Origin: an uncultured Bacteroidales bacterium
Lineage (GTDB): Bacteria > Bacteroidota > Bacteroidia > Bacteroidales > Muribaculaceae
NCBI GenBank assembly: GCA_902786725.1
Contig: CADADP010000012.1
Coordinates: forward strand, 1-64,000
Length of the DNA: 64,000 nucleotides
Direction of reading: 5' to 3'
This document shows positions 1 to 8,453 of this stretch, piece after piece; position 1 is the stretch's first letter, and each line of letters opens with the position of its first letter. The position numbers and the translations under genes were made by a program. The notes under the pieces were generated by a model. The model had not been told where the DNA came from and did no database searches. It saw nothing but the letters and a program-made list of their open reading frames with translations.

Positions 1-252
1 ACCGAGGAAGCTGAGATCGACACCGGCCAGTTCTGGGCTAACCCATGCCAGAGCACCGGGTTGCAGGACGTAAGTGTCGAGCAGATAATTCAGCGGCAAT
101 GTAACCACAAGCATAAACGTAACCGCCATACCGAGGCCGAACGCCGTCTTCACATTCTTGGAAACGGCAAGATAGGAGCACATTCCCAAGAAGTAGGAGA
201 AAATCATGTTATCGACAAAAATCGATTTTACGAAAAGATTTAGTTCTTCCAT
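1..252 (-). CDS. nqrE: Na+-translocating NADH:quinone reductase subunit E (partial)
   Basis: This is the N-terminal part of NqrE, an integral membrane subunit of the Na+-pumping NADH:quinone oxidoreductase. The gene continues past the left edge. Reading the minus strand from the ATG gives MEELNLFVKSIFVDNMIF, the usual NqrE opening, followed by hydrophobic segments and the family stretch LPLNYLLDTYVL. It follows nqrD by 22 bases in the same direction, in the expected nqrABCDE order; nqrF should lie just outside the window. The start is the only ATG that gives the conserved N-terminus. Identification is firm from sequence and position, although only about 84 residues are visible. Confidence 0.93.
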   Translation of the reverse strand, partial: MEELNLFVKSIFVDNMIFSYFLGMCSYLAVSKNVKTAFGLGMAVTFMLVVTLPLNYLLDTYVLQPGALAWVSPELAGVDLSFLG

Positions 253-274
253 AATATAATCCTGAAATTAGCGG

Positions 275-901
275 TTAGTTATTCTCTTGAAGTTCCTTGT
301 TGCGAGCGCGATGCACCCAGATGATGCATGCCACGGTGATGAGTGCCATAGGCGGCAAAATCATGAGGCCGTTGTTCATGTAGCCGTGGTCATAGCAGAA
401 CTGCGGTATCACCTGATAGCCGAACAGGGTGCCGGAGCCGAGCAGCTCGCGGAAGAAGCCCACGATAACCAAAATAGCGGCGTACCCAAGTCCGTTACCA
501 ATGCCGTCGAGGAACGAAGGCCATGGGCGATTGTTCAGTGCAAAGGCCTCGAGGCGACCCATGAGGATGCAGTTAGTGATAATAAGGCCTATGAAGACCG
601 AGAGCTGCTTGCTCACGTCGTAGTCGAATGCGATGAGGAATTGCTGCACCATAATCACCAGTGTGGCCACAACCACAAGTTGCACAATGATGCGGATGCT
701 GGTGGGTATGGTATTGCGTATGAGTGAAATAATCACGTTACTGAAAGCCAGAACGGCAATAACCGAGATACCCATAACGATAGACGGCTCAAGGTTAGCC
801 GTAACGGCCAGAGTGGAACAAATTCCTAAAATTTGCACCAGAACCGGATTGTCCTTGGATAGCGGGTTAAACAGAACCTCTTTATTTTTCTTTGACAACA
901 T
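275..901 (-). CDS. nqrD: Na+-translocating NADH:quinone reductase subunit D
   Basis: NqrD is one of the two small membrane subunits (with NqrE) that form the Na+-conducting part of the Nqr complex in the inner membrane. The 208-residue product has the expected length, about six hydrophobic helices and the family stretches NPVLVQILGICSTLAV and GLIITNCILMGRLEAFA. A Cys in the ICSTLAV region corresponds to the conserved Cys of NqrD/NqrE proteins that together hold an iron centre in characterised enzymes. The gene begins four bases after nqrC and is followed at once by nqrE, so it is cotranscribed. Nothing unusual is seen. Confidence 0.95.
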   Translation of the reverse strand: MLSKKNKEVLFNPLSKDNPVLVQILGICSTLAVTANLEPSIVMGISVIAVLAFSNVIISLIRNTIPTSIRIIVQLVVVATLVIMVQQFLIAFDYDVSKQLSVFIGLIITNCILMGRLEAFALNNRPWPSFLDGIGNGLGYAAILVIVGFFRELLGSGTLFGYQVIPQFCYDHGYMNNGLMILPPMALITVACIIWVHRARNKELQENN

Positions 902-905
902 AGTC

Positions 906-1640
906 TTAGTCCTCCTTTCCGTTTAATGGTTGATTGGAATCAGCTAACTTCTTCAGGAATGGCTCATAGAACTTGAGACAATCCAGCATCATTGTACCCA
1001 CACCACGGCTGGTGATTGTGGCGCCCGAGATTGCATCCACATAATCAGCGCCGGTGAGGCTCTTCTGTCCACGCTTCACAACTTCTACGCTGCGGAAAGC
1101 ACCTTCCTTGACCAGTTGCTTACCCACGAACTGAGCGCGGAAGCCGTCTTCAGTGATGCGCGCGCCCAAACCCGGGGTCTCTGACTCATGCGAGAAGGAG
1201 GTTCCAAAGACGGTGGAGCCGTCGGCATCAACAGCCACATAGCCCCATATGGGTCCCCAGAGGCCGGCACCATAGATGGGCAAAATGTACTTGACCGAGT
1301 TGTCGGCCAAAACGCACTTATAAACCGGAAGCGAGCGTTTTTCTTGTTTCACGTTCGACTTCATGTCCACGTTGAACGCCACATTTTGGGCCGAGTCGGC
1401 AATCAGGCCATTATCATCCACAAGATACTGAGCCACGACATATTTGGCGAAGTCATCTTTTAGCGTCTGCGGGGATGATGTAATGTTAATGGCTGTGAGA
1501 ATCTGCTGCCGCTTGTCGTTAGCTATATTCTCGTCTTGGCGAGGCTTGAGGGCCATGTAGATAAAAGCCAGCAAGGCACCCACAAGCACTACCATAACGG
1601 CGGCATATATAATCTGATAAGAATTGCTGTTTTTATTCAT
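906..1640 (-). CDS. nqrC: Na+-translocating NADH:quinone reductase subunit C
   Basis: NqrC carries a covalently bound FMN and passes electrons within the Nqr pump; it has one N-terminal membrane anchor and a large extracytoplasmic domain. The 244-residue product shows the anchor at about residues 10-30 and the flavinylation motif SGAT at 205-208, so Thr208 is the predicted FMN-carrying residue. I use the inner ATG (MNKNSNSYQ) instead of a start 30 bases upstream. It is preceded by a strong AGGAGG-type ribosome site and overlaps the end of nqrB by 8 bases, which suggests translational coupling. The longer start would only add a charged stretch encoded inside nqrB. Confidence 0.94.
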   Translation of the reverse strand: MNKNSNSYQIIYAAVMVVLVGALLAFIYMALKPRQDENIANDKRQQILTAINITSSPQTLKDDFAKYVVAQYLVDDNGLIADSAQNVAFNVDMKSNVKQEKRSLPVYKCVLADNSVKYILPIYGAGLWGPIWGYVAVDADGSTVFGTSFSHESETPGLGARITEDGFRAQFVGKQLVKEGAFRSVEVVKRGQKSLTGADYVDAISGATITSRGVGTMMLDCLKFYEPFLKKLADSNQPLNGKED

Positions 1641-2847
1641 TTTCGTGTCCTCCTTTCTGCGAGTTGGCATTGAGGCGAGCGAGACGACGCTTAACGTTAC
1701 GCTGCACTACACAATAGTCGATTAGCGGTGCAAAGGCATTCATCAGAAGGATAGCCAGCATAGCACCTTCGGGGTATCCGGAATTATAAACACGAATGAG
1801 AATGGCAATTACACCAATCAAGAATCCATAGATATACTGTCCGGTCTTGGTGCGGGCCCCGGTAACCGGGTCAGTGGCCATGAACACCGCCGCGAAGGCA
1901 AAACCGCCGTAGCAGAGTTGCGCGCACGGGTCGAGCAACGAAGCCGGGTAAGTGGAGCTGGGAAGAGCGTGAGCCAGAGCCGCCATTGCAAATCCACCCA
2001 CAAACACCGAGCACATCACCCTCCACGATGCCACTCCGGTGAAGAGCAGGATTGCCGCGCCTATCAGGATGGCGACCATTGACGTCTCACCTGGTGATCC
2101 GGGGATTGTACCGAGGAAAGCCTGCATTGTGTCGAGACTGGCTGACAGAGTGTCGCCCACGTTGGTAGCCACCTGTCCCAGCGGTGTCGCGCCCGAAAAT
2201 CCGTCGGCCACAGTTCCACCGCCGTATCCCAGAGCTGAGTCGAGCTTAACAAACGCCTCGTCGCCACTCATCTTTGAAGGATAGGCAAAGAAAAGGAATG
2301 CTCGAGTAATCAAGGCCACATTAAATATGTTCATTCCCGTTCCGCCAAAGACCTCCTTCGCAAAAATCACGGCAAAGGCCGTTGCAACAGCCGTCATCCA
2401 AAGCGGAGTATTGATGGGAACGATGAGCGGTATCAGCAGACCCGTCACGAGGAATCCTTCTTGGATTTCCTTGTGATGGATTTGGGCTCCTATGAACTCG
2501 ATGCCGAGCCCCACAGCATAACTCACCACAATCACGGGCAGCAACGCCAACAAGCCATAGACGAACATTGACCAAGCACTCACATCGGGGGTCCCGATAG
2601 CGATAAAGTGCTGAAGGCCGATATTATACATTCCAAAAAAGAGACAAGGCAAGAGTGCCACTATAACGGTGATCATGGTGCGCTTAAGGTCGTTGCCGTC
2701 GTGCACGTTGACGCCGCTTTGCGAAGTGGTGTTAGGCGTAAATAGGAACGACTCAAATCCGTCGTAAACAGACTGGAGTTTTTCCAGCGAGCCACCCGGC
2801 GAAAAGAGCGGCTTAGCCTTGTCCATCAGTTTTCTTAAAGCTTTCAC
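1633..2847 (-). CDS. nqrB: Na+-translocating NADH:quinone reductase subunit B
   Basis: NqrB is the largest membrane subunit of the Nqr pump. It binds covalent FMN and riboflavin and takes part in Na+ translocation and quinone reduction. The 404-residue product has the expected length and roughly ten hydrophobic helices. The flavin attachment motif SGAT lies at residues 218-221 (Thr221), and the family stretch EIQEGFLVTGLLIPLI is present near 127-142. It follows nqrA after a 54-base gap and its end overlaps nqrC. The operon order A-B-C-D-E is the standard one. Confidence 0.95.
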   Translation of the reverse strand: MKALRKLMDKAKPLFSPGGSLEKLQSVYDGFESFLFTPNTTSQSGVNVHDGNDLKRTMITVIVALLPCLFFGMYNIGLQHFIAIGTPDVSAWSMFVYGLLALLPVIVVSYAVGLGIEFIGAQIHHKEIQEGFLVTGLLIPLIVPINTPLWMTAVATAFAVIFAKEVFGGTGMNIFNVALITRAFLFFAYPSKMSGDEAFVKLDSALGYGGGTVADGFSGATPLGQVATNVGDTLSASLDTMQAFLGTIPGSPGETSMVAILIGAAILLFTGVASWRVMCSVFVGGFAMAALAHALPSSTYPASLLDPCAQLCYGGFAFAAVFMATDPVTGARTKTGQYIYGFLIGVIAILIRVYNSGYPEGAMLAILLMNAFAPLIDYCVVQRNVKRRLARLNANSQKGGHENE

Positions 2848-2901
2848 CTTAATAATATTTTTTATGTAGTTAATAATCTTGATTAATCAGAAAATAAATT
2901 T

Positions 2902-4227
2902 CTATGCCATTTCCTTGCGCATCTTGTCGAGTCCGCTGCGCACAATGTGTTGCAGTTCCAGCTTGGAAGTATCGGCGAACTCGGCCAGCGCGAAGTCCTC
3001 AGGGGCAACCTCATAAATTCCCAGTTGCTCCATCTTGTCGATGTCAAAAGCGATAATGGCCTTGATGAGGAATTCGCCATAGATGTCCATGGGCAGCATT
3101 CGGTCGTATTCACCTGCCATAACAATGGCACGCTCCCCACCGTTGAGGCGCGCGTCGAGGCGCACGTTGCGGTTACCTGTGAGCCAACTGGTGAACAGGC
3201 GGTAGATGCTGAAGCGCTTAGGGCTGAGTGAGGCCCATCCCATAAACTCATCGGGATGCGCATTCTCGGGGATCACCGTAATGTGACGGTAAGGTGCGCG
3301 CAGGAAGCCGTCGGCTGCTACCGGTGTGCCGGTGAGCACGTTGCCACTGATAATGCGCTTTTGAGTGTCGCCACCCACCAGCTTACCACTAATCAGACTT
3401 GTGAGCTGAGCGCCCATAGTGGTGCTCAGGTAACAAGGAGTGGTCACGAGTTCTCCTGTGAGAGCCACCACGGTGGAGAAATCCACCACGCCTTCGGTGA
3501 CCAGTTTACCGATTCGCGCCAGTGTGATAACGTCGAGAGTCCAGACCACATCGCCCTTGTTCACGGGCTTAACGTTAGCAATCTGCACACCTACGTTTCC
3601 GGCAGGATGCGGTCCCTTGAATACATTGATTTCTACTCCGGTAAGACCCGTGTCCAAATCCTCATCCAAGCCGAGATATATCTTGCCGGCTGTGATGGAC
3701 GCCAAGGCGTTTATTCCAGCCTGCAGATAGCGCTTGTTGTCGCCAAGCACGAGCATTAGCGAAGGAGCGAGGGGAGCGGAGTCGAAGCAAGTGACAAAGA
3801 TGTCGCGTGGCGCCACATTGGGGTTGGGCACGATGTCGTAGGGACGCTGACGAATCATAGCCAGCAGTCCCGACTGGGCCAGTAACTGCACAGGCGGCAA
3901 TTTCACATCGAAACTCTTGGCGGTCTGCTCCGTATCGGGAGCGATAACGATAGCCTCGATTTTGCGCCTGGCACCACGTCTAATCTCCTTAACTGTTCCA
4001 CTAACGGGAGCGGTGATTTTCAAATTCTCGTCATCGCGGTGATGACAGAGCGCCTGCCCGGCATCCACGTGGTCACCAACAGCCACCTCAAGGCGTGGTA
4101 TGATGCCGTAGAAGTCGTCGGGCACAATGGCGTAAAGTTCAGCATTTGGGGCTTCAGCCACGTCGTTATGGGCGATTTTGCCCACGAGGTCCAGGTTGTA
4201 GCCCTTTTTAAGATTGATTGTTGCCAT
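2902..4227 (-). CDS. nqrA: Na+-translocating NADH:quinone reductase subunit A
   Basis: NqrA is the cytoplasmic, membrane-associated subunit of the sodium-pumping NADH:quinone reductase and contributes to quinone interaction. The 441-residue product opens with INLKKGYNLDLVGK, typical of NqrA. It then has a biotinyl/lipoyl-like segment (VGDHVDAGQALCHHRDDENLK) around residues 50-72, and a C-terminal region near 350-400 of the SPKRFSIYRLFTSWLTG type. It is the first gene of the minus-strand nqr operon. A TAACTTTG element about 33 bases upstream of the ATG gives a short leader, and the operon is divergent from exbB. Confidence 0.95.
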   Translation of the reverse strand: MATINLKKGYNLDLVGKIAHNDVAEAPNAELYAIVPDDFYGIIPRLEVAVGDHVDAGQALCHHRDDENLKITAPVSGTVKEIRRGARRKIEAIVIAPDTEQTAKSFDVKLPPVQLLAQSGLLAMIRQRPYDIVPNPNVAPRDIFVTCFDSAPLAPSLMLVLGDNKRYLQAGINALASITAGKIYLGLDEDLDTGLTGVEINVFKGPHPAGNVGVQIANVKPVNKGDVVWTLDVITLARIGKLVTEGVVDFSTVVALTGELVTTPCYLSTTMGAQLTSLISGKLVGGDTQKRIISGNVLTGTPVAADGFLRAPYRHITVIPENAHPDEFMGWASLSPKRFSIYRLFTSWLTGNRNVRLDARLNGGERAIVMAGEYDRMLPMDIYGEFLIKAIIAFDIDKMEQLGIYEVAPEDFALAEFADTSKLELQHIVRSGLDKMRKEMA

Positions 4228-4259
4228 TATAGAATAAAAATTGATATCAAAATTCAGTA

Positions 4260-4267
4260 CAAAGTTA
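4260..4267 (-). promoter_or_regulatory. Predicted promoter -7 element for the nqr operon
   Basis: On the minus strand TAACTTTG matches the Bacteroidetes -7 consensus TAnnTTTG and sits about 33 bases before the nqrA ATG. No clear TTG -33 element is seen at 19-21 bases upstream, where the sequence is an A/T-rich run. Confidence 0.55.
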
Positions 4268-4437
4268 ATGCTTTTTTCTTTAAAAATAAAATATTGAGGA
4301 AATATCGTGTGAAAGAGATGAAGAATAATGGTTTCAAAGTTTTAGTGCAGCCATTACGCAGAGAGGTTAAAGTGGTAATAAAAAGTGGCAGAGTGACGGC
4401 AAAAATGTGAAAAAAGTGGAAAAAGATGTTTTTTGCG

Positions 4438-4468
4438 TTGTTTTATTAAATTATTTGTAATAAATTTG
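4438..4468 (+). promoter_or_regulatory. Predicted promoter for exbB-exbD-exbD-tonB
   Basis: TTG at 4438-4440 is followed after 20 bases by TAAATTTG at 4461-4468, matching the Bacteroidetes sigma-ABfr pattern. The resulting leader before exbB is about 95 bases and rich in A/T. The intergenic region 4228-4568 therefore holds two divergent promoters (nqr and exb); no further gene is seen there. Confidence 0.65.
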
Positions 4469-4568
4469 CGTGTGTTTTGCGTTACAACACATCATCACAA
4501 AAGCTGAAAACACATTAAGAGAAACATAAACTTTTTATTAATCAATTAATTATCAAATTTATTTAATT

Positions 4569-5411
4569 ATGGCTGAAGTACAAAAACCAGTTCAGGCTCC
4601 ACAGGCAAAGGCTGCTAACAAAGACGTTAACAGCAACGTTCGTGGTATCAAGAATGCATCGATTGTAATTCTCGTATGCTTCATTCTCGCAGTATGCATC
4701 TATCTGTTTGTATTTGGTGCAGGTGTTAACTTTAAGGACGGCAACAATGCCAATGCCCCTCTGAACCTTCTGGGAACAGTGTATAAGGGCGGTGTGATTG
4801 TGCCGGTTCTGTTGACGTGCCTTCTGACCGTTATCGTTCTGGCCGTTGAGCGCTGGATTGCTCTTGGTCGCGCTGCCGGTGCAGGCAACACCACTAAGTT
4901 TGTTGCCAACGTAAAAGAGGCTCTGAAGAAGAAAGACATCGCTGCTGCTGAGGAGCTGTGCCGCAAGCAGAAAGGTACAGTTGGTGCAGTGGTATTTGCG
5001 ACATTGCAGAAGTACAAAGAGATGGACAAGGACACCGTTCTTGAGAAAGAGCAGAAGTTGACATCGATTCAGCAGACTCTGGAAGAGGCTACCGCACTTG
5101 AGATGCCGTCGCTGCAGCAGAATCTGCCGATTTTGGCAACTCTGACCACACTGGGAACCCTTATCGGACTGTTGGGAACCGTGCTTGGTATGATCAAGTC
5201 GTTCCAGGCCCTGTCGGCATCTGGAGCTCCCGACTCGACAGAGTTGTCAACCGGTATTTCCGAGGCCCTTGTGAACACCGCTTTCGGTATCGCAACCGCC
5301 GCATTTGCTCTTATCGCTTACAACTTCTACACAAACAAGATCGACAACATGACCTACGCAATCGACGAACTTGGTTTCTCGATCGTATCCACATTTGCTG
5401 CAACACACTAA
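4569..5411 (+). CDS. exbB: MotA/TolQ/ExbB proton channel family protein
   Basis: This is the proton-channel subunit of a Ton energy-transduction complex in the inner membrane. With ExbD it converts proton motive force into movement of TonB. The 280-residue protein has a hydrophobic helix near residues 27-50, a second near 75-95, a cytoplasmic helical region, and the conserved ExbB/TolQ stretch LPILATLTTLGTLIGLLGTV near 182-203 followed by a last helix (ALVNTAFGIATAAFALIAYN). It is first in an operon with two exbD genes and tonB, which supports the Ton rather than the Mot or Tol assignment. Bacteroidetes often carry this arrangement for uptake of glycans and metals. Confidence 0.92.
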   Translation: MAEVQKPVQAPQAKAANKDVNSNVRGIKNASIVILVCFILAVCIYLFVFGAGVNFKDGNNANAPLNLLGTVYKGGVIVPVLLTCLLTVIVLAVERWIALGRAAGAGNTTKFVANVKEALKKKDIAAAEELCRKQKGTVGAVVFATLQKYKEMDKDTVLEKEQKLTSIQQTLEEATALEMPSLQQNLPILATLTTLGTLIGLLGTVLGMIKSFQALSASGAPDSTELSTGISEALVNTAFGIATAAFALIAYNFYTNKIDNMTYAIDELGFSIVSTFAATH

Positions 5412-5487
5412 TTTATCCGTGTTAACAACAGGATTCAGAAAAAGATTAGTGTAAGTCAGAAACAATTAAAAACAGGAAAAAAGAAAT

Positions 5488-6177
5488 ATGGGAAAAGTCA
5501 AAATAAAGAAAAAAGAGACACGCATCGACATGACCGCGATGAGTGACGTGACTGTTCTTCTGTTGACTTTCTTCATGTTGACTTCTACATTCCTTCAGAA
5601 GGAACCCGTAACGGTTATCACCCCACCCTCGGTAAGCGAGGAGAAGGTGCCCGACGCCAACTTGGTATCGGTGCTTCTGAGTCCGGAAGGCCGCGTATTC
5701 CTGGAGATTACCGGTAGTAAAGACTCGACGTTCAAGAGTGAGACCGTACGCGCCGACCTTATCAAGAACATGCAAAGCTTGTATAACGCCGCTCACCCGA
5801 GCAATCCGGTGAAGTTGACGATGAAGCAAGTGGAGACTTTCTCGAAGTTGAACGCGTTTGGAGTTCCGATGAGCAAGATGGCCCAATGGCTGGATATGCC
5901 CACCGACGAGCGCGACAAAGCGCTGGAGAAAGCGGGAATACCTATCAACATGAACGAAGATCCAAACAACCTGAATGAGTTCCAGATGTGGATTCGCGCC
6001 GCCTATAACTCGGTTAACCCTGAGTTGCAGGAGACGATGGTTAAAGGTAAAGGTATAGCAATCAAAGCCGATCAGACGACACCTTACAGTGTGGCGAGCA
6101 TGGTTATGGATAACCTGCAGACCATGAAGATGAATAAGTTTAGTCTGATGACAGCATTAAAATCGGAGGAGGAATAA
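5488..6177 (+). CDS. exbD: ExbD/TolR family biopolymer transport protein (first copy)
   Basis: ExbD is the partner of ExbB in the proton-driven Ton motor. The 229-residue product has the cytoplasmic basic tail KVKIKKKETRIDM and then the single transmembrane helix SDVTVLLLTFFMLTSTF, with the family's protonatable Asp near its start. A periplasmic domain fills the rest. The product is longer than enterobacterial ExbD (about 140 residues), as is common in Bacteroidetes. It lies between exbB and a second exbD, with only 3 bases to the next gene, so the three are cotranscribed. Two exbD copies probably assemble as a heteromeric ExbD pair. Confidence 0.9.
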   Translation: MGKVKIKKKETRIDMTAMSDVTVLLLTFFMLTSTFLQKEPVTVITPPSVSEEKVPDANLVSVLLSPEGRVFLEITGSKDSTFKSETVRADLIKNMQSLYNAAHPSNPVKLTMKQVETFSKLNAFGVPMSKMAQWLDMPTDERDKALEKAGIPINMNEDPNNLNEFQMWIRAAYNSVNPELQETMVKGKGIAIKADQTTPYSVASMVMDNLQTMKMNKFSLMTALKSEEE

Positions 6178-6180
6178 GAT

Positions 6181-6882
6181 ATGGCAAAAACAAAAAGTCG
6201 TCAGAAGAAGTTCGATACGCGAATCGACTTTACTCCAATGGTTGACATGAACATGCTTTTGATCACGTTCTTCATGCTGTGTACGACAATGATTAAGAGC
6301 CAGACGCTACAGATAGCGTTGCCGACCAATGAGAAGGTTGAAAAGGAACAGCAAAACAAGGTGAAGCAAAGTGAGGCAGTAACCATCATCATCGACGGCA
6401 AGGTGGACGAAAACGGCTTGTCGAAGCCCGATGACGGAACGCTGTACTACTTTGACGGAATGCCGCCCAGTGGCGAGGAGCTGAAGAATCTGGCAACATC
6501 CAACCCGATGAAGCAGATAGAATTCGGCAACAAGACCGGCGGTGCCCTACCTGCAGTGAGAGAGATACTGCGCGAGCGTAACAAGGCCGTGGTGGAAAAG
6601 ATAGAAGTTCTGAAGAAAGACTGGAAAGACCAGAAGTTCAGCAAGAACGAAGAGACTAACGACTCGATCTATCTTGCCAAGGCCAAGGAAATCAGAAATG
6701 ACTCCACGCTCAAGCGTCCTGTGGTGATAATCAAGGCTACGCCTAACGCAAGCTACGCACACGTTGTGAGCATCTTGGACGAGATGCAGATCAACAACAT
6801 CAGCCGCTACCAGATTGACCGCATCAACGCGGTTGACTCAGCGATGATGGTGCTGCTTCAGGGCGAGGCACTGAAGAAGTGA
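6181..6882 (+). CDS. exbD: ExbD/TolR family biopolymer transport protein (second copy)
   Basis: This is a second ExbD paralogue of 233 residues. The basic N-terminus and the helix VDMNMLLITFFMLCTTM carry the expected Asp in the membrane segment, preceded by the shared TRIDFTPM motif (TRIDMTAM in the first copy). The periplasmic part differs strongly from the first copy, so the two are not a recent duplication. A GGAGG-type ribosome site lies inside the end of the preceding gene. It precedes tonB by 48 bases. Confidence 0.9.
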   Translation: MAKTKSRQKKFDTRIDFTPMVDMNMLLITFFMLCTTMIKSQTLQIALPTNEKVEKEQQNKVKQSEAVTIIIDGKVDENGLSKPDDGTLYYFDGMPPSGEELKNLATSNPMKQIEFGNKTGGALPAVREILRERNKAVVEKIEVLKKDWKDQKFSKNEETNDSIYLAKAKEIRNDSTLKRPVVIIKATPNASYAHVVSILDEMQINNISRYQIDRINAVDSAMMVLLQGEALKK

Positions 6883-6930
6883 TGTGGTGAAAAGATTTAT
6901 TAATCTAAAAACGAAAAGGAGATTAAAATT

Positions 6931-7710
6931 ATGCAAAAAGATGTAGATCTTTCATCGCGCGAATGGTGTGACCTCGTATTTGAAGGCAAGAATAAGGACT
7001 TTGGCGCATACGAAATGCGCACCACGTCGGTCAAGCGTCACAACAAGGCCGTGCTCTATACGATTATAGGAGCCGTGCTGGTGGTGGCTCTGGCAGTATC
7101 GATAGCCAAGGTGCAGGAGTATATCGCTGAGCGTCAGCTTGCCGACCAAGCCGAACAGGAAGAGGTCTTGATAGATATGGAAACTAACGAACCCGACGAG
7201 CCCGAACAGGAGCGCTTGGAGCAACCCGAACCCGAGGTACTTCCCGAGGAAGTGCTGAAGTCGGTTAAGGTGACTGAGCTTGCGATTGTTGAGGACGAGA
7301 AGGTGAAGAGTGAGGACGAAATCAAGAACCAGGACGAACTGAAGGAGACAGACACGGCATTCGGTCAGAAGGACAACGATAAGGGAACTGAAGACCGTAA
7401 CGTAACCAAGACTCTGAAGGACGAAGTGGTGGTTGAGAAGAAGACTGAAATCAAGCAGGAGAAGGAAGAGATCTTCAAGAGTGTGGAGCAGATGCCAACG
7501 TTCCCCGGTGGCGACGCGGCACTGATGAAGTATCTGAGCAGCCACATCCAGTACCCGACGGCCGCAGCCGAGAAGGGAATTGATGGTAAGGTGATTGTCC
7601 AATTCGTGGTTACTTCACTTCCCGACTTCATCCCGGGCCGTCAGAACGGTCAGCCGGTGTCGGTATGGTACACACTTCCTGTGACCTTCAAGTTGCAGAA
7701 CGCCAACTAA
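6931..7710 (+). CDS. tonB: TonB family protein with shortened C-terminal domain
   Basis: TonB spans the periplasm and transmits energy from ExbBD to outer-membrane TonB-dependent receptors. The 259-residue product has a cytoplasmic start with the family motif FEGKNKDFGAYEMR, one membrane helix near residues 40-58, a long acidic and Pro/Glu-rich periplasmic region, and a C-terminal domain beginning SVEQMPTFPGGDAALMKYL. That domain looks incomplete. After GKVIVQFVVT the sequence jumps directly to SLPDFIPGRQNGQPVSVWY. Relatives, including the small TonB-like protein just downstream, have about 27-28 more residues here (KSGKVSDVKVLRSV...ALDAEALRVCK). The reading frame is kept. Either a real in-frame deletion has removed a strand and helix of the TonB fold, or the assembly lost about 84 bases. 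Confidence 0.85.
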   Translation: MQKDVDLSSREWCDLVFEGKNKDFGAYEMRTTSVKRHNKAVLYTIIGAVLVVALAVSIAKVQEYIAERQLADQAEQEEVLIDMETNEPDEPEQERLEQPEPEVLPEEVLKSVKVTELAIVEDEKVKSEDEIKNQDELKETDTAFGQKDNDKGTEDRNVTKTLKDEVVVEKKTEIKQEKEEIFKSVEQMPTFPGGDAALMKYLSSHIQYPTAAAEKGIDGKVIVQFVVTSLPDFIPGRQNGQPVSVWYTLPVTFKLQNAN

Positions 7711-7738
7711 TCACCAGGGTTAGTTAAACCGATAACGT

Positions 7739-7779
7739 GTTATGCGGCCTGCCGACAACGGCGAGCCGCATAACTTTTT
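7739..7779 (+). terminator. Rho-independent-type terminator after tonB
   Basis: A perfect 10-bp inverted repeat, GTTATGCGGC (7739-7748) and GCCGCATAAC (7765-7774), is followed immediately by five T. It closes the exb-tonB operon. Confidence 0.8.
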
Positions 7780-7859
7780 GCTCGCGCATTGTGACTCGAC
7801 ATCGACCTGATGTTTTGGGATTTTAGGAACAAATTCGTGCAAGTGTGAGAGAAAAATGC

Positions 7860-7867
7860 TATATTTG
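7860..7867 (+). promoter_or_regulatory. Predicted -7 element for the small TonB-like gene
   Basis: TATATTTG matches TAnnTTTG. It lies downstream of the first possible start codon of the reading frame, which argues that translation starts at the later ATG at 7914. No convincing -33 TTG was found. Confidence 0.5.
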
Positions 7868-7913
7868 CGAAAGAGAAGGTGAGAGAGTGAATGGCAACAA
7901 ATTGGCGATAACT

Positions 7914-8342
7914 ATGAGAACTAAAGAAACACTGAGGATTTTTGCGATGTGGGCTGCGCTGGCAGTAGTGGCAGTCGCGGCTTATCCGCAAGACAGCGAA
8001 GAAGAGGCAATGATGAGCAAGGATGTGCTGGACCAGAGAGGGAGTCTGCCCCGGTTTCCGGGAGGCAATGAGGCACTTGTGGCATTCTTGAGCAGTAATC
8101 TTGACTACCCCAAGGAACCCCTGGCCAACAGGGAGTCGGGCACGGTGCTTATCCAGCTCAAAGTGGAGAAGAGCGGCAAAGTGAGCGACGTGAAAGTGTT
8201 GCGTTCAGTATCGGCCGCCCTCGACGCTGAGGCACTTCGTGTTTGCAAAATGCTACCGGATTTTATTCCGGGATACGTGAATGGTGAGCGTGTGACGGTG
8301 ATGCACGTGTTGCCCATCAGATTTATGCCACCGGAAGACTGA
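7914..8342 (+). CDS. Small exported TonB C-terminal-domain protein
   Basis: From the chosen start the product is 142 residues: an N-terminal signal-like hydrophobic stretch (TLRIFAMWAALAVVAVAAYPQ) and then a single TonB-type C-terminal domain. Its features are LPRFPGGNEALVAFLSSNLDYP, then VLIQLKVEKSGKVSDVKVLRSV, then MLPDFIPGYVNGERVTV. Unlike the tonB product upstream, this domain is complete. There is no proline-rich spanning region, so it probably does not work as a full TonB; a role as a periplasmic accessory or binding protein is inference. The start was moved inward because a -7 promoter element lies between the earlier ATG and this one, and because the signal-like segment begins here. 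Confidence 0.75.
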   Translation: MRTKETLRIFAMWAALAVVAVAAYPQDSEEEAMMSKDVLDQRGSLPRFPGGNEALVAFLSSNLDYPKEPLANRESGTVLIQLKVEKSGKVSDVKVLRSVSAALDAEALRVCKMLPDFIPGYVNGERVTVMHVLPIRFMPPED

Positions 8343-8453
8343 ACACGAGTGCCATCAAAGGATGTAATTCGCCGAGAATCAGGGAATACCGGCACTCAGA
8401 GAATTATAACAAACGATACACATAAAGCACAAAAAAATAAACACAAATAACTG

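Noticed and set aside
7845..7913. Upstream start for the small TonB-like protein
   Set aside because: A TATATTTG -7 element lies inside this extension, so the codons would precede the transcript start; the signal peptide begins at the later ATG.
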